Source: Arthrobacter sp. FW306-2-2C-D06B (lineage in GTDB: Bacteria; Actinomycetota; Actinomycetes; Actinomycetales; Micrococcaceae). Taken from it: a stretch of 64,000 bases of DNA. The notes beneath the pieces were generated by a model that was given only the letters and a program-made list of their open reading frames with translations, was not told the origin of the DNA and made no database searches. Position numbers and translations under genes: made by a program. Of this stretch, positions 44,302 to 54,227 are shown one piece after another. Every line of letters starts with the position of its first letter. The first letter of the stretch is position 1. Location: NCBI RefSeq assembly GCF_021789175.1, contig NZ_CP084560.1, positions 930,001 through 994,000 of the forward strand. The letters are read 5' to 3'.

Positions 44302-45321
44302 CTAAGCCGTCACGTTCAGCGATTCGGAGAGTGCCGCGTCGGCGTCACGCAGGACCTTGGCGGCCACTTCGAGACCTTCGATCCGGCCGAGTGAGGTGTC
44401 TTCGTGCTCGATGTTGACGAGCATGCTTGGGTCCACCTCATGCAAGGAGCGCAGGAACTCGGTCCAGTAGGCGGTGTCGTGGCCGCGGCCGAGGGCAACG
44501 AAGTCCCACGCGGAGTCCTTGGGCCACTCGTTGGCCCATTCGTCGCCGCCCAGGTTCGTGCGGTTTTCGTCCGGCGAGAGGCGACGGAAGCTGTTGTCGA
44601 GGACTCCGTAGAGGGCGGCGTTCGCGGTGTTGACGCGGACGTCTTTCGCGGCTGCCTGGAAAACCAGCGGGCCGAGTTCGCGGACCACGGCTACGGGATC
44701 CATCTGCTGCCAGAACAGGTGGGAGGCGTCCAGTTCAACGCCCACGTGGGTGGCTCCCGTGAGCTCGATGAGCTTGCGCACATCGGCGGTGTTGAACACG
44801 ATGTTCTGCGGGTGGAGTTCGAGGGCCACCTTGACGCCATGGTCTGCTGCCAGGCGGTCGGTCTCGCGCCAGAACTTCGCCGCGACGTCCCACTGGTAAT
44901 CCAACACATCCAGCGCCGCCGAATTCCAGGCGTTGACGACCCAGTTCACTGTGGTGGCTCCCGGCTCGCCGCCGGGCAGCCCGGACATCGTCACTACCCG
45001 GTTCTGGCCGAGGCGCTCTGCGAGCCGGATGGAGCGGCGGATGTCCTCGGCGTGCTTCTCGCCGATCTCGCGCTTCGGGTGCAAGGGGTTGCCATTGCAG
45101 TTCAGGCCTGCGATCGCGACGCCGGTCCCCTCGAAGATCGCGAGGTAGTCGTCGCGGGCGGCATCCGAGACAAGAATGTCGTCCATCGTGGGGACGTGGA
45201 CGGCGGGCAGGAATCCGCCGGTGTTGATCTCGATCCCTGTGAGACCCAAATCAGCGATGACCTTCAAGGCCTCGGGAAGCGGCCTGTCGTGCAGGATTGC
45301 GTTGTAGACGCCGAGTTTCAT
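44302..45321 (-). CDS. Sugar phosphate isomerase/epimerase (TIM-barrel)
   Basis: 339 residues. TIM-barrel of the AP-endonuclease 2 family, with GIEINTGGF, VALELHPQNIVF, VGVELDASHLFW and VNIEHEDTSL providing the Glu, His and Asp ligands. Members isomerise or epimerise sugar and inositol keto intermediates. It overlaps by 4 bp an oxidoreductase gene, so the two act in one pathway: dehydrogenation, then isomerisation. The substrate is unknown. Confidence 0.85.
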   Translation of the reverse strand: MKLGVYNAILHDRPLPEALKVIADLGLTGIEINTGGFLPAVHVPTMDDILVSDAARDDYLAIFEGTGVAIAGLNCNGNPLHPKREIGEKHAEDIRRSIRLAERLGQNRVVTMSGLPGGEPGATTVNWVVNAWNSAALDVLDYQWDVAAKFWRETDRLAADHGVKVALELHPQNIVFNTADVRKLIELTGATHVGVELDASHLFWQQMDPVAVVRELGPLVFQAAAKDVRVNTANAALYGVLDNSFRRLSPDENRTNLGGDEWANEWPKDSAWDFVALGRGHDTAYWTEFLRSLHEVDPSMLVNIEHEDTSLGRIEGLEVAAKVLRDADAALSESLNVTA

Positions 45322-46496
45322 AGCGTGATGGTCTTTCCGTTGTTGAGTGCGGATTCCGTGACGGCGCCGAGCAGTTCCATGTTGCGCACGCCTTCGTCGA
45401 ACGTGGCGCAGCGGGGAAGGGACTCGGATTCCGGCAAACCGGCGACCTCTTCGAGGAACGCCCGGGCCTGGTAGCCGAAGGCGTCGTTTTGGCCGAAGCC
45501 CACTTCGGGGGCGTCCATGGCGAGGCCGCCGGCGATGTAGGGGTGGCCCGGGCCGAGGATGACCTGGCGGTAGCCGTTCTCGTTGCCCGAGCCATCGTTG
45601 AGGAACAGCTGGATTTCGGAGGGGCGGCGCTGGTCGAACTTGGCAGCACCGTTCTCGCAGAACACTTCGAAGTTGAGGCTGTTGGCGTGGCCGGCGGCAA
45701 CGCGGGAGACCTCGAAGCTGCCGGCGCCGTTCTCGAACTCTGCGTTGAACGCTGCGTAGTCGTCGTTCTCCACGGCCTCAAAGGTGTCACTGACAGCGGC
45801 GTGGTCGTGGCCGATGACGGCGGCGAGCGGCAAGGGGCGCTTGTCGATCACGGTGCTGAGGCGGCCGCCGCTGATGGACTTGATGTCGCCGCAGAGGAAT
45901 TCGGAAACGTAGGCCAGGTGGCTTCCGACGTCGGCCAGTGCGCCGGAACCGGGGCCGCCCTTGTAGCGCCAGCTCATGGGAGCCGACGGGCTGAAGCCGT
46001 AGTCGGTCCAGTAGCGGCCGCTGAAGTGCAGCACTTTGCCGAGGACGCCGGTGCGGATCAGATCGCGGATATATGCAATGCCGGGCGTGCGGCGGAACGT
46101 AAAGCCGATGCGCGCGATGCTGGAAGCGTTGCGGGCGGCCCCGGCCATCGCGCGGGCGTCCTCGATCGAGTCGCTCAGCGGCTTCTCGCAGAGGACGTGC
46201 TTGCCTGCGGCCAGCAGTCCCTCGACCACCTCGCGGTGGAGGGAATTCGCGATGACGACACTCACGACGTCGATATCCTCCGCTTCCGCGATCGCCTGCC
46301 ATGAGGTGTCATTGCGTTCATAGCCGAATCGGCGGGCAGCGAGGGATCCGAACTCTGCGTTCACGTCGCCGATCGATACGAGGCACACCGGCGGAAGCAC
46401 GGGGCTGTAAAGGGCGGACGCTGTGCGGTAGGCCGCCGCGTGTGCCTTGCCGGCCATTCCTGCGCCGATGACGGCGACCCCTAGGCTCTCAGCCAT
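45318..46496 (-). CDS. Gfo/Idh/MocA family oxidoreductase
   Basis: 392 residues. Rossmann domain with VAVIGAGMAGKAHA and catalytic Lys in LCEKPLSDS; the C-terminal domain has the RYWTDYGFSPSAPMSWRY type of insertion, longer than in IolG. The sequence fits a dehydrogenase of a cyclitol or sugar other than myo-inositol, but this is inferred from family. It is divergent from a LacI regulator gene, with dyads between. Confidence 0.85.
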   Translation of the reverse strand: MAESLGVAVIGAGMAGKAHAAAYRTASALYSPVLPPVCLVSIGDVNAEFGSLAARRFGYERNDTSWQAIAEAEDIDVVSVVIANSLHREVVEGLLAAGKHVLCEKPLSDSIEDARAMAGAARNASSIARIGFTFRRTPGIAYIRDLIRTGVLGKVLHFSGRYWTDYGFSPSAPMSWRYKGGPGSGALADVGSHLAYVSEFLCGDIKSISGGRLSTVIDKRPLPLAAVIGHDHAAVSDTFEAVENDDYAAFNAEFENGAGSFEVSRVAAGHANSLNFEVFCENGAAKFDQRRPSEIQLFLNDGSGNENGYRQVILGPGHPYIAGGLAMDAPEVGFGQNDAFGYQARAFLEEVAGLPESESLPRCATFDEGVRNMELLGAVTESALNNGKTITL

Positions 46497-46596
46497 TGAT
46501 TTCTCCTTCGAAATTAAGCCTGGGTGCCGAACACCCCTCGCGGCATTTTGGAGCGCTACAATTTAGCACTGGACTCACAGCCTAATCATGTGAGTA

Positions 46597-46606
46597 TGTC
46601 CTGTCA
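46597..46606. promoter_or_regulatory. IolR/GntR-type operator in the lacI divergent region, site 1
   Basis: TGTCCTGTCA, in TATGTCCTGTCAATG; its reverse matches the second iol site. A similar TGTCCTGCGA follows 11 bp later (46608-46617), one helical turn away. Confidence 0.6.
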
Positions 46607-46653
46607 ATGTCCTGCGAATACCCTTGACAGAAGAGGAGAAAGGTTTCCGATCC

Positions 46654-47664
46654 ATGCGCTCGACAAGTCCCAAAACCCGCCGTCCGACCATCTATGACGT
46701 TGCCAAGCTTGCCGGCGTCTCGCCGTCGTTGGTGTCTTTGGTCCTCCAAGCGCCGGCGAGGGTCAGTGACAAGCGCCGCGAGGCCGTTCAGGCAGCTATG
46801 TCGGAGTTGGGCTACCGTCCAAGCAGGGCCGCGACCACGCTGGCGAGCAATCGGACCAAGAGTATCGGCCTGGTGATCGACGACTACCGGAACCTCTGGT
46901 TCGTGGACCTGCTGAGGGGTATGGAGTCGGTCCTTTCGGACCTCGGCTACCACGTCATGCTCGCCGACTCCCAGCCTGGCGAAAACCGCATCAAAGAAGC
47001 CACGGACGGCCTTCTCGCCATGCATATTGACGGGCTGGTCATCGCGGCGGAGCCGAGCGGGCCCATGTTGGCCCGGACGTGGGTGCCCACAGTGGTGGCC
47101 GGGTGGCGCAACGGAATACCGGGCGGTGCCGACCTCATCACCAACGACGACGACGGTGGAGGCGGCATGGCCGCCAGTCATTTGCTGGGGCTGGGCCATA
47201 CCCGCATCGGCCACCTCTCAGGGGCCGACGGCGCATCAGCCCACCGGCGCGCCGGTTTCCGGCGGCAGATCCAGGCGGCCGGCGTCGAACTCCTGATTGC
47301 CGAGTCCATGGGTACTTCGGAGGAAGACGGCTACGCCGCTGCCTCTTGGCTCCTGGACCACCATCCGGACACGACCGCGATCTTCGCGGCCAACGACACC
47401 ATGGCCGTGGGCGCCTTTGCCGTGCTTAAGGCGCGCGGGCTGAGCGTGCCTGACGACATTTCGGTGATCGGCTACGACAATTCCCCGCTGGCCAAGTCGA
47501 GGTACTTGGACATCACTTCCGTTGACAACCGAAGCGACCTCGTCGGCATTGACGCTGCGCACAGGCTGCTCGCCAGGATCGAGGACCCGAGTATCAAGCC
47601 GGAGCGCACCTTGATTGATCCCGTGCTGGTTGTGCGAAGTACCACGGCCCGGCCGGCCTCGTAG
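46654..47664 (+). CDS. LacI-family transcriptional regulator
   Basis: 336 residues from ATG 46654, after GAGGAGAAAGG. HTH TIYDVAKLAGVSPSLVSLVLQ (17 or so residues near position 13) and a periplasmic-binding-type ligand domain with SIGLVIDDYRN and the closing VDNRSDLVGIDA. It probably senses a sugar linked to the divergent TIM-barrel/oxidoreductase genes and the ABC transporter downstream. A GTGA-N5-TCAC dyad at 47696-47708, before the transporter, is a candidate site. Confidence 0.9.
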   Translation: MRSTSPKTRRPTIYDVAKLAGVSPSLVSLVLQAPARVSDKRREAVQAAMSELGYRPSRAATTLASNRTKSIGLVIDDYRNLWFVDLLRGMESVLSDLGYHVMLADSQPGENRIKEATDGLLAMHIDGLVIAAEPSGPMLARTWVPTVVAGWRNGIPGGADLITNDDDGGGGMAASHLLGLGHTRIGHLSGADGASAHRRAGFRRQIQAAGVELLIAESMGTSEEDGYAAASWLLDHHPDTTAIFAANDTMAVGAFAVLKARGLSVPDDISVIGYDNSPLAKSRYLDITSVDNRSDLVGIDAAHRLLARIEDPSIKPERTLIDPVLVVRSTTARPAS

Positions 47665-47695
47665 CCCCGATATCACCGTTTTCGCAAGGGATCAT

Positions 47696-47708
47696 GTGAC
47701 CATCTCAC
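47696..47708. promoter_or_regulatory. Candidate LacI-type operator
   Basis: GTGA-N5-TCAC dyad (GTGACCATCTCAC). The flanking ATCATGTGA also occurs at 46585-46593 in the lacI divergent region, where only half of the dyad is kept. Confidence 0.4.
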
Positions 47709-47723
47709 GTAAAAACATCCTAA

Positions 47724-47733
47724 TGTCAGGACA
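47724..47733. promoter_or_regulatory. IolR/GntR-type operator before the sugar ABC transporter
   Basis: TGTCAGGACA, identical to the site before the tautomerase gene. It lies just upstream of the -35 of the transporter promoter. Confidence 0.7.
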
Positions 47734-47738
47734 AAGTA

Positions 47739-47767
47739 TTGACATCTGTGAGGCTAATCACCATGAT
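47739..47767 (+). promoter_or_regulatory. Probable promoter of the sugar ABC transporter
   Basis: TTGACA and CATGAT, 17 bp apart, 67 bp before the start codon. The operator is 5 bp upstream of the -35. Confidence 0.6.
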
Positions 47768-47833
47768 CTGTGTAGAGGGCTTTGAGCTCCTGCAGAGTGG
47801 CAGGGCCGCAACCCCTATCAAAGGAGATAAATC

Positions 47834-48829
47834 GTGAAGAAGTTTTCCTGGCGGAAGGCGGCACTTGTGGCAGCCGTCGTTCCGATGATGGCTCTCAGCG
47901 CTTGTTCCAGCCAAGGCGGAAAGCCGGCTGAGAGCGCCAACGCCGCCGGTGGCGGACAGGCCGTCAGCACTCCCCGGATGAAAGTAGCGCTCATCACCCA
48001 CGCAGCGGCCGGCGACACATTCTGGGATATCGTCCGCAAGGGTGCTGAGGAAGCATCCGCTAAGGACAACGTCGACCTCCTCTACACAAGCGACCCCGAG
48101 GCTGGGCGCCAGGCCCAGCTGGTGCAGCAGGCGATCGACCAGAAGGTGGACGGCATCGCCGTCACCCTTGCCACGCCGGATGCTCTCAAGGACGTCTTGA
48201 AGAAGGCCACCGACGCCGGCATCCCCGTAGTGAGCCTCAACGCCGGCGAGGGCGTCTCGGCGCAACTCGGGGCGTTCACCCACTTCGGCTCGAACGAGAA
48301 GCTCGCCGGCGAGGCGGTCGGCGCCAAGCTGGCATCGCAAGGCTTCAAGCACCCGGTCTGCGTGATCCAGCAGCAGGGCCACGTCGGCCTCGAGGCACGG
48401 TGTGCCGGTGTCAAGGCGAAAGTGCCCGGAACGGAAATCCTTTACGTCGACGGCAAGGACATGACCTCGGTCCAATCCACCGCGACTGCGAAGCTCCAAG
48501 CAGCCAAGGACGCTGATGTCATCATCGGTCTGGGCGCACCGATCACCCTCACGCTCCTCAAGTCGGTCACGGACGCCAGCAGCTCGGCAAAGGTTGCCAG
48601 CTTCGACCTGAACGCGGACCTTGCCCAGAAGATCGTTGATGGCTCCGTGATCTTCACCGTGGACCAGCAGCCGTGGCTCCAGGGCTACATGTCCGTTGAC
48701 TCCCTGTGGCAGGCCAAGCGCGGCGGCTTCAAGCTCGGTGGCGGCCAGCCCGTCCTGACCGGTCCCACCATTGTGGACAAGTCCAACGCTTCCGACGTCC
48801 TCAAATTCGCCCAGCAGGGCGTCCGCTAG
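47834..48829 (+). CDS. Sugar ABC transporter substrate-binding lipoprotein
   Basis: 331 residues. A lipobox ALSAC follows a short signal peptide, giving a lipidated Cys. The mature protein has the RbsB/periplasmic-binding type I fold: KVALITHAAAGDTFWDIV, GVAVTLATPD-like strand (DGIAVTLATPD) and the C-terminal DQQPWLQGYM. It is followed by a GC-rich hairpin and the permease and ATPase genes. The operator and the clustered cyclitol enzymes suggest an inositol or related sugar as ligand. Confidence 0.9.
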   Translation: MKKFSWRKAALVAAVVPMMALSACSSQGGKPAESANAAGGGQAVSTPRMKVALITHAAAGDTFWDIVRKGAEEASAKDNVDLLYTSDPEAGRQAQLVQQAIDQKVDGIAVTLATPDALKDVLKKATDAGIPVVSLNAGEGVSAQLGAFTHFGSNEKLAGEAVGAKLASQGFKHPVCVIQQQGHVGLEARCAGVKAKVPGTEILYVDGKDMTSVQSTATAKLQAAKDADVIIGLGAPITLTLLKSVTDASSSAKVASFDLNADLAQKIVDGSVIFTVDQQPWLQGYMSVDSLWQAKRGGFKLGGGQPVLTGPTIVDKSNASDVLKFAQQGVR

Positions 48830-48841
48830 ATCCAGGATTCT

Positions 48842-48871
48842 GGCTGCGCGGCGGGCGACCGCCGCGCAGCC
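48842..48871 (+). other. Intergenic stabilising hairpin
   Basis: Perfect 13-bp stem GGCTGCGCGGCGG/CCGCCGCGCAGCC with a GCGA (GNRA) tetraloop, without a T run. Such hairpins after binding-protein genes usually raise their expression over that of the permease. Confidence 0.75.
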
Positions 48872-48893
48872 TGACCAACAAGGAGTTCTTCCT

Positions 48894-49952
48894 ATGGCAA
48901 ACACAGCAACCCTGCCGCCGGCGCCGGCTTCGGCCCCTGGCGATGAGCGGATCGGACGTCGGAGCCCGGTCCAGAAGTTTTTGGGGAGGCCCGAAGTCGG
49001 CGCCCTGGTGGGGGCCGTCGTCCTCTTCATTTTCTTCGCTTCGGTGTCGCAGACGTTCACGCAGCCGAACGCGCTCGCCACCGTCCTGTATGGTTCCTCG
49101 ACGATCGGGATCATGGCGGTGGGGGTGTCGTTGTTGATGATCGGTGGCGAGTTCGACCTCTCCACCGGTGTGGCCGTGATTTCCTCGGCCCTGACCGCGT
49201 CGCTGTTCAGCTGGTATTTCTCCATGAACGCATGGGTCGGCGTCGGGCTGGCCCTCGTCGTCTCGCTCGGTATCGGTTTCATCAATGGGTGGATCCTGGT
49301 CAAGACGAAGCTGCCGTCCTTCATCGTGACGCTCGCGACGTTCCTGATGCTCACGGGCCTGAACCTGGCCCTGACCCGGCTGATCGGGGGGTCGGTGTCT
49401 TCCCCGTCGATTTCGAAGCTGGATGGTTTCGATTCGGCCCATGCGGTGTTCGCTTCCTCGATCAGCATCGGCGGGGTCGAGGTGAAGATCACGGTCTTCT
49501 TCTGGATCATCCTGGTCGCGGTCGCGTCCTGGGTGTTGCTGCGCACGAAGGTCGGCAACTGGATCTTCGCGGTGGGCGGGGACGCGAACGCTGCCCGCGC
49601 CGTGGGCGTGCCGGTCACGAAGACCAAGATCGGGTTGTTCATGGCGGTCGGGTTCTGCGGCTGGATCCTGGGCATGCACAACCTCTTCGCGTTCGATGCG
49701 GTGCAGTCCGGCGAGGGTGTGGGCAACGAGTTCCTGTACATCATCGCCGCGGTCATCGGCGGCTGCCTGCTCACCGGCGGCTACGGTTCGGCCGTGGGCG
49801 GGGCGATCGGCGCGTTCATCTTCGGGATGGCGAACAAGGGCATCGTGTACGCGCAGTGGAACCCGGACTGGTTCAAGTTCTTCCTGGGCCTGATGCTGCT
49901 GCTGGCCACCATCGTGAACCTCATCGTCAAACGCCGCGCAGAGCTCAAGTAG
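48894..49952 (+). CDS. Sugar ABC transporter permease (RbsC type)
   Basis: 352 residues from ATG 48894. About nine or ten hydrophobic helices; the [12 protein letters not shown] loop and the EAA-like [19 protein letters not shown] sequence are typical of carbohydrate-uptake class 2 permeases. One gene for a homodimer. It lies 16 bp from the ATPase gene and after the binding-protein hairpin. Confidence 0.92.
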   Translation: MANTATLPPAPASAPGDERIGRRSPVQKFLGRPEVGALVGAVVLFIFFASVSQTFTQPNALATVLYGSSTIGIMAVGVSLLMIGGEFDLSTGVAVISSALTASLFSWYFSMNAWVGVGLALVVSLGIGFINGWILVKTKLPSFIVTLATFLMLTGLNLALTRLIGGSVSSPSISKLDGFDSAHAVFASSISIGGVEVKITVFFWIILVAVASWVLLRTKVGNWIFAVGGDANAARAVGVPVTKTKIGLFMAVGFCGWILGMHNLFAFDAVQSGEGVGNEFLYIIAAVIGGCLLTGGYGSAVGGAIGAFIFGMANKGIVYAQWNPDWFKFFLGLMLLLATIVNLIVKRRAELK

Positions 49953-49968
49953 AAAGGCCGCCGAAGAA

Positions 49969-50922
49969 ATGAATGCCAAACAGATCGACCAGCAGACCCT
50001 GCTCAAGGACGAGAAGGACCCGCTGACCCACACCCCCGTGCACCTGCTCTCCCTGGACGGCGTGGGCAAGCACTACGGGAACATCATCGCCCTGCGGGAC
50101 GTGACCATGGCCGTGGACAACGGCCGCGTCACCTGCGTGCTGGGGGACAACGGCGCCGGCAAGTCCACGCTGATCAAGATCATCGCCGGCCTGCACCAGC
50201 ACGACGCCGGGACCCTGAAGATCATGGGCCAGGAGCGGAAGTTCAACTCGCCCCGCGACGCCCTGGACGCCGGCATCGCCACCGTGTACCAGGACCTGGC
50301 CGTGGTCCCGTTGATGCCGATCTGGCGCAACTTCTTCCTCGGCTCGGAACTGACCACCGGGTTCGGGCCGTTCAAGTCCATGGACGTCCAGAAAATGAAG
50401 GACATCACCCTGAAGGAACTGGCCGAGATGGGCATCGACCTGCGCGATGTCGAACAACCCATCGGCCAGCTCTCCGGCGGTGAACGCCAATGCGTCGCGA
50501 TCGCCCGGGCCGTGTATTTCGGGGCGAAGGTGCTGATCCTGGACGAACCCACCGCCGCGCTGGGCGTCAAGCAGTCCGGCGTGGTGCTCCGGTACATCCT
50601 GCAGGCCCGCGACCGGGGACTGGGCGTCATTTTCATCACCCACAACCCGCACCACGCCTTCCCGGTCGGTGACCGGTTCCTGCTGCTCAAGCGCGGCAAG
50701 TCGATCGGCTACTACGACAAGAAGGACATCACCCTGGACGAACTGACCGCCCAGATGGCCGGCGGCGCGGAACTGGCCGAACTCGCCCACGAACTCGAAC
50801 AACTCGGCGGACACACCCAAGCCCTCAAAGAAGTCCAAGCCGAAGTCGCCGAGGTAACCGAAGTCGCTGACGTCCCTGGCGTTGCTGACGATTCAAAGGA
50901 AAGCAGCCCACGGCACGCCTAG
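49969..50922 (+). CDS. Sugar ABC transporter ATP-binding protein (single domain)
   Basis: 317 residues. One ATPase domain: Walker [10 protein letters not shown] near 61, Q-loop YQDLAVVP, signature [10 protein letters not shown] near 165 and Walker [11 protein letters not shown]. Most RbsA/XylG-type proteins have two domains in tandem; this one is half-size, as in the FrcA group. The last 60 residues are acidic and Val/Glu-rich ([15 protein letters not shown]) and have no match in my memory. Confidence 0.9.
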   Translation: MNAKQIDQQTLLKDEKDPLTHTPVHLLSLDGVGKHYGNIIALRDVTMAVDNGRVTCVLGDNGAGKSTLIKIIAGLHQHDAGTLKIMGQERKFNSPRDALDAGIATVYQDLAVVPLMPIWRNFFLGSELTTGFGPFKSMDVQKMKDITLKELAEMGIDLRDVEQPIGQLSGGERQCVAIARAVYFGAKVLILDEPTAALGVKQSGVVLRYILQARDRGLGVIFITHNPHHAFPVGDRFLLLKRGKSIGYYDKKDITLDELTAQMAGGAELAELAHELEQLGGHTQALKEVQAEVAEVTEVADVPGVADDSKESSPRHA

Positions 50923-50948
50923 CGCCGGGAGACAGCGCGGACGGAGAC

Positions 50949-50979
50949 GGGGGTCCGCCGGAAAACCGGATGGGCCCCC
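50949..50979 (+). terminator. GC-rich hairpin after the ABC transporter genes
   Basis: Imperfect stem GGGGGTCC...GGGCCCCC with an inner CCGG/CCGG pair and AAAA loop. No T run follows. It could be a weak terminator or a processing element before the oxidoreductase genes. Confidence 0.45.
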
Positions 50980-51031
50980 GCTCGCCATGCCAACGCAGGA
51001 ATGTGCACGAAGTAGTAGACGGGAAGACAGC

Positions 51032-52027
51032 ATGCCGATCCGGGTTGGCGTTATCGGCGCCGGTGTTATGGGCGCAGACCACATCAGGAACCTTTCCACC
51101 ACCATCAGCGGGGCCGAAGTCACCTTCGTGGCAGACCTCGACGCCGGACGAGCGGCAGCCGCGGCGCCGCCGTCCGCTCGCATCACCACGGATCCTTCCG
51201 AGCTGATCAACTCCAGCGAGGTTGACGCCGTCGTCGTCGCTTCCCATGACTCCACCCATGCCGGACTGGTGCTGGAATGCTTCGAAGCCATGACCCCGGT
51301 ACTGTGCGAAAAGCCGTTGGCTCCCACGCTCCTGGAAAGCCGCGAAGTGGTGGAGGCCGAAGCCGACCTCCTGGCCGCAACGGGTGCCCGACTGTTGTCG
51401 ATGGGTTTCATGAGGCGCTTCGATCCCGGCTATGTCGCCCTGCGCGAAGCCACCCGGGCACGCACACAAGGCGAGCCTTTGCAGGTCCACTGCACTAGTC
51501 GGACCGTGTCCGCGGGACCTGGCGCGAGCTCGGAATCCGCCATCACCAATTCCGCTATCCACGAGCTCGACATCATTCCTTGGCTGCTGGATTCGCCTAT
51601 CACTGAGGTGTCCTGGCAAGCGGGGCGGAGTTCCCGGCACAGTACCGGTGACCTGCGGGATCCAGCCTTCATGATCCTGCGCGCGGCCGATGGCACCCTG
51701 GCCACTCTCGAACTCTTCCTCAACGCGCAGTACGGCTACACCACCCAGTGCGAGGTCGTATCAGAGTTCGGAACCACGGCGCTCCCGGAACCGGCCGCCC
51801 TCGATGTCCGGCAGGAAGGGAGGCGCAGTTCCGAAATCCCTGCAGACTGGCGTCCACGCTTCGCCGACGCTTACCGCTTGCAACTTCAGGCCTGGATTTC
51901 AGCCCTCGAAAAGGGAGAGCCTGCGCCGCTCGCCACGGGTGAGGATGGCCTGCGCGCGTCGCAGCTCGCACAAGCAATGATCCGTTCGCTCCACAGCGAC
52001 GGGGCCTACACAAAGGTGGTCTACTGA
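51032..52027 (+). CDS. Gfo/Idh/MocA oxidoreductase, IolG-like paralogue
   Basis: 331 residues from ATG 51032. VGVIGAGVMGADHI at the start and CEKPLAPT (catalytic Lys) match IolG closely; LSMGFMRRFDPGY mirrors VGFMRRFDAEY of the iolG product. It is probably an inositol or inosose dehydrogenase with a different stereoisomer. First of five linked genes, sharing one base with the next. Confidence 0.85.
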   Translation: MPIRVGVIGAGVMGADHIRNLSTTISGAEVTFVADLDAGRAAAAAPPSARITTDPSELINSSEVDAVVVASHDSTHAGLVLECFEAMTPVLCEKPLAPTLLESREVVEAEADLLAATGARLLSMGFMRRFDPGYVALREATRARTQGEPLQVHCTSRTVSAGPGASSESAITNSAIHELDIIPWLLDSPITEVSWQAGRSSRHSTGDLRDPAFMILRAADGTLATLELFLNAQYGYTTQCEVVSEFGTTALPEPAALDVRQEGRRSSEIPADWRPRFADAYRLQLQAWISALEKGEPAPLATGEDGLRASQLAQAMIRSLHSDGAYTKVVY

Positions 52028-53070
52028 TGGTTTCATCCGGGCTGCCGGTGTCCCGGGTGCCGGATTCCCGCGACGCGCCCGCGTTGCGCTGGGGGATCAT
52101 GGGCCCGGGGTGGATTGCCGAACGCTTCACCGAGTCGGTGCAGGCCTATTCAACGCAAGTGATTGCCGCCGTCGGCTCCCGTTCCTTGGAGCGGTCCAAG
52201 GCGTTCGCGGATGCCTTCGATGGGCCCGCAGCCTACGGGAGCTACCAAGAGCTGGCGGCGGCTCCGGACATCGACATTGTGTACGTGTGCACGCCACACA
52301 ATGTCCACCACGCGGCTGCCGTCCTCGCCATCGACGCCGGCAAACATGTCCTCATCGAGAAGCCGATCGGCCTCAACGCGGCGCAGGCGCGGGAGATCGC
52401 CGCCCGCGCCAAGGCAGCCGGCGTTTTCGCCGCCGAAGCCATGTGGAGCTTCTTCCTTCCGAAGTTCGACGTGATCCGGCAAGTGCTCGACGCCGGGATG
52501 CTGGGTACCGTGACAACGGTCCTGGCGGAATACGGCGAGCACTTCGAACGCAGCCACCGTATCTTCGACCCCGCTCTGGCTGGCGGGCCTTTGCTGGACC
52601 TTGGCACCTACCCGCTGGCCCTCATCACAGAAGTCCTGGGGGCGCCCGAACGATTGAGCGCTTTCGGCCAGCCCCACGAATCCGGGGTCAACGCGCAGCT
52701 CTCCGCCATCATGCAATTCCCGGGCGGAAGCCAGGCCGTCATGAATACGCACCTGCATAACTTCACCCCCACGGCGGCAACGATCGTTGGCTCCGAGGCC
52801 ACGTTGACCATCGATGGCCCCTTCAATACGCCTGGCGGTTTCGAGATCCGGTTCCCGGACGGTACGCGACTTCGCCACAACGAGCCTGCGGGCGGCCATT
52901 TGGAAGGCTTGCACTACGAAGCCGCGGCCGTGGCACGCGCCATCGCCGCCGGTGAGATGGAAACCCCGCAGAGGCCTCTGGCCTCCTCCATCCGGACGAT
53001 GGAAGTTGCCGATGAGATCCGCCGCCAGGTGGGCATTGAATTTCCGGGCGAAGGCAAAGCGCCTGCCTGA
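52027..53070 (+). CDS. Gfo/Idh/MocA oxidoreductase (trans-dihydrodiol dehydrogenase-like)
   Basis: 347 residues. WGIMGPGWIAERF and IEKPIGLN (Lys) place it in the family; the C-terminal domain has EAMWSFFLPKFDVIR and GPLLDLGTYPL, which recalls dimeric dihydrodiol dehydrogenases and glucose-fructose oxidoreductase. Substrate unknown. It shares a base with the preceding gene and lies 35 bp before the next. Confidence 0.85.
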   Translation: MVSSGLPVSRVPDSRDAPALRWGIMGPGWIAERFTESVQAYSTQVIAAVGSRSLERSKAFADAFDGPAAYGSYQELAAAPDIDIVYVCTPHNVHHAAAVLAIDAGKHVLIEKPIGLNAAQAREIAARAKAAGVFAAEAMWSFFLPKFDVIRQVLDAGMLGTVTTVLAEYGEHFERSHRIFDPALAGGPLLDLGTYPLALITEVLGAPERLSAFGQPHESGVNAQLSAIMQFPGGSQAVMNTHLHNFTPTAATIVGSEATLTIDGPFNTPGGFEIRFPDGTRLRHNEPAGGHLEGLHYEAAAVARAIAAGEMETPQRPLASSIRTMEVADEIRRQVGIEFPGEGKAPA

Positions 53071-53105
53071 GCAATTGTTGTACTGACTATCGAAAGGACG
53101 GGCCC

Positions 53106-54227
53106 ATGGCCTACATCGAACAGCATTCAGCCGGACTTCCCACACCCGTGCGGCTTGGCCTCATAGGCTCCGGCTGGATGGGAGCGTTCCACGGCGAAAG
53201 CATAGCCCGCAGGGTTCCCGGTGCGGTCCTGGCCGCCGTCGCCGACCCCAACGTGGACTCTGCGGCGTCCGTGGCTGCCCAGCTTGGTACGGCGAAAGTC
53301 ACCGCGGACGCCGCGGACATCATGGCCGATCCGGAGATCGACGCCGTGATCATTGCCAGCCCCGCACGCTTCCACGCTTCCCTGATCGCCCAGGCCGCGG
53401 CCGCGGGCAAGCACGTGTTTTGCGAGAAGCCTGCGGCCCAGAGCCTCGATGAGCTCGACGCCGCGCTCCTTGCCATCGAAGCGGCAGGGGTCCATTTCCA
53501 GATCGGCTTCAACCGCCGCTACGCGACCGACTTCCAGGCCGCCAAGAAGGACCTGGCCGAAGGAATTGTGGGGGAGCCACAGCTCTTGCGCTCGTTGACG
53601 AGGGATCCGGGCACCGGGAGCATCGGACATGCGGCCAGGGTTCCGGCCTGGACGATCTTCCTGGAAACCCTCATCCACGACTTCGACACCTTGAACTGGT
53701 TCAACGAAGGTGCCGAGCCGGTGGAGGTCTACGCTGTCGCGGACGCGCTGGTGGAACCGGGCCTGCGTGACCAGGGATTCCTGGACACCGCCGTGGTTAC
53801 CGTCCGCTACAGCAATGGAGCCTTGGCGGTGGCGGAAGCCAACTTCAGCGCCCTGTACGGTTACGACGTCAGGGGCGAAGTCTTCGGCTCGAAGGGCATG
53901 GTTCAGGCCGGACGCCCCACTGAAACTGCCGCCCTGAGGTACACGGCAGAGGGCCTTTCCGCAGAAACTCCGAGGTTCAACGTCGAGCTGTTCCGCGATG
54001 CCTACACCGACGAACTCGTGGACTTCGCGGCGGCAGTCCGCGCGCGCCACGACGGCACGCAGCCGCCGTCGGGCGCTTTCACCCTCACCCCGGGAGCCGC
54101 GGACGCGCGCCGCGCACTCGCGATGGCTTTGGCCTGCATCGAGTCGGTCCAGCAAGGCGCCCCGGTGGCGGTACCCGCTGTTTCGAGGAACAGCGCAGTC
54201 TCGAGCAACAGCAAGGCCGGTGTCTGA
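53106..54227 (+). CDS. Gfo/Idh/MocA oxidoreductase
   Basis: 373 residues. LGLIGSGWMGAFHG and FCEKPAAQS (Lys), with RYATDFQAAKKDLAEG and HDFDTLNWF in the substrate domain. The residue order resembles inositol dehydrogenases. It overlaps the TIM-barrel gene by 1 bp, so they are translated together and probably act in sequence. Confidence 0.85.
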   Translation: MAYIEQHSAGLPTPVRLGLIGSGWMGAFHGESIARRVPGAVLAAVADPNVDSAASVAAQLGTAKVTADAADIMADPEIDAVIIASPARFHASLIAQAAAAGKHVFCEKPAAQSLDELDAALLAIEAAGVHFQIGFNRRYATDFQAAKKDLAEGIVGEPQLLRSLTRDPGTGSIGHAARVPAWTIFLETLIHDFDTLNWFNEGAEPVEVYAVADALVEPGLRDQGFLDTAVVTVRYSNGALAVAEANFSALYGYDVRGEVFGSKGMVQAGRPTETAALRYTAEGLSAETPRFNVELFRDAYTDELVDFAAAVRARHDGTQPPSGAFTLTPGAADARRALAMALACIESVQQGAPVAVPAVSRNSAVSSNSKAGV

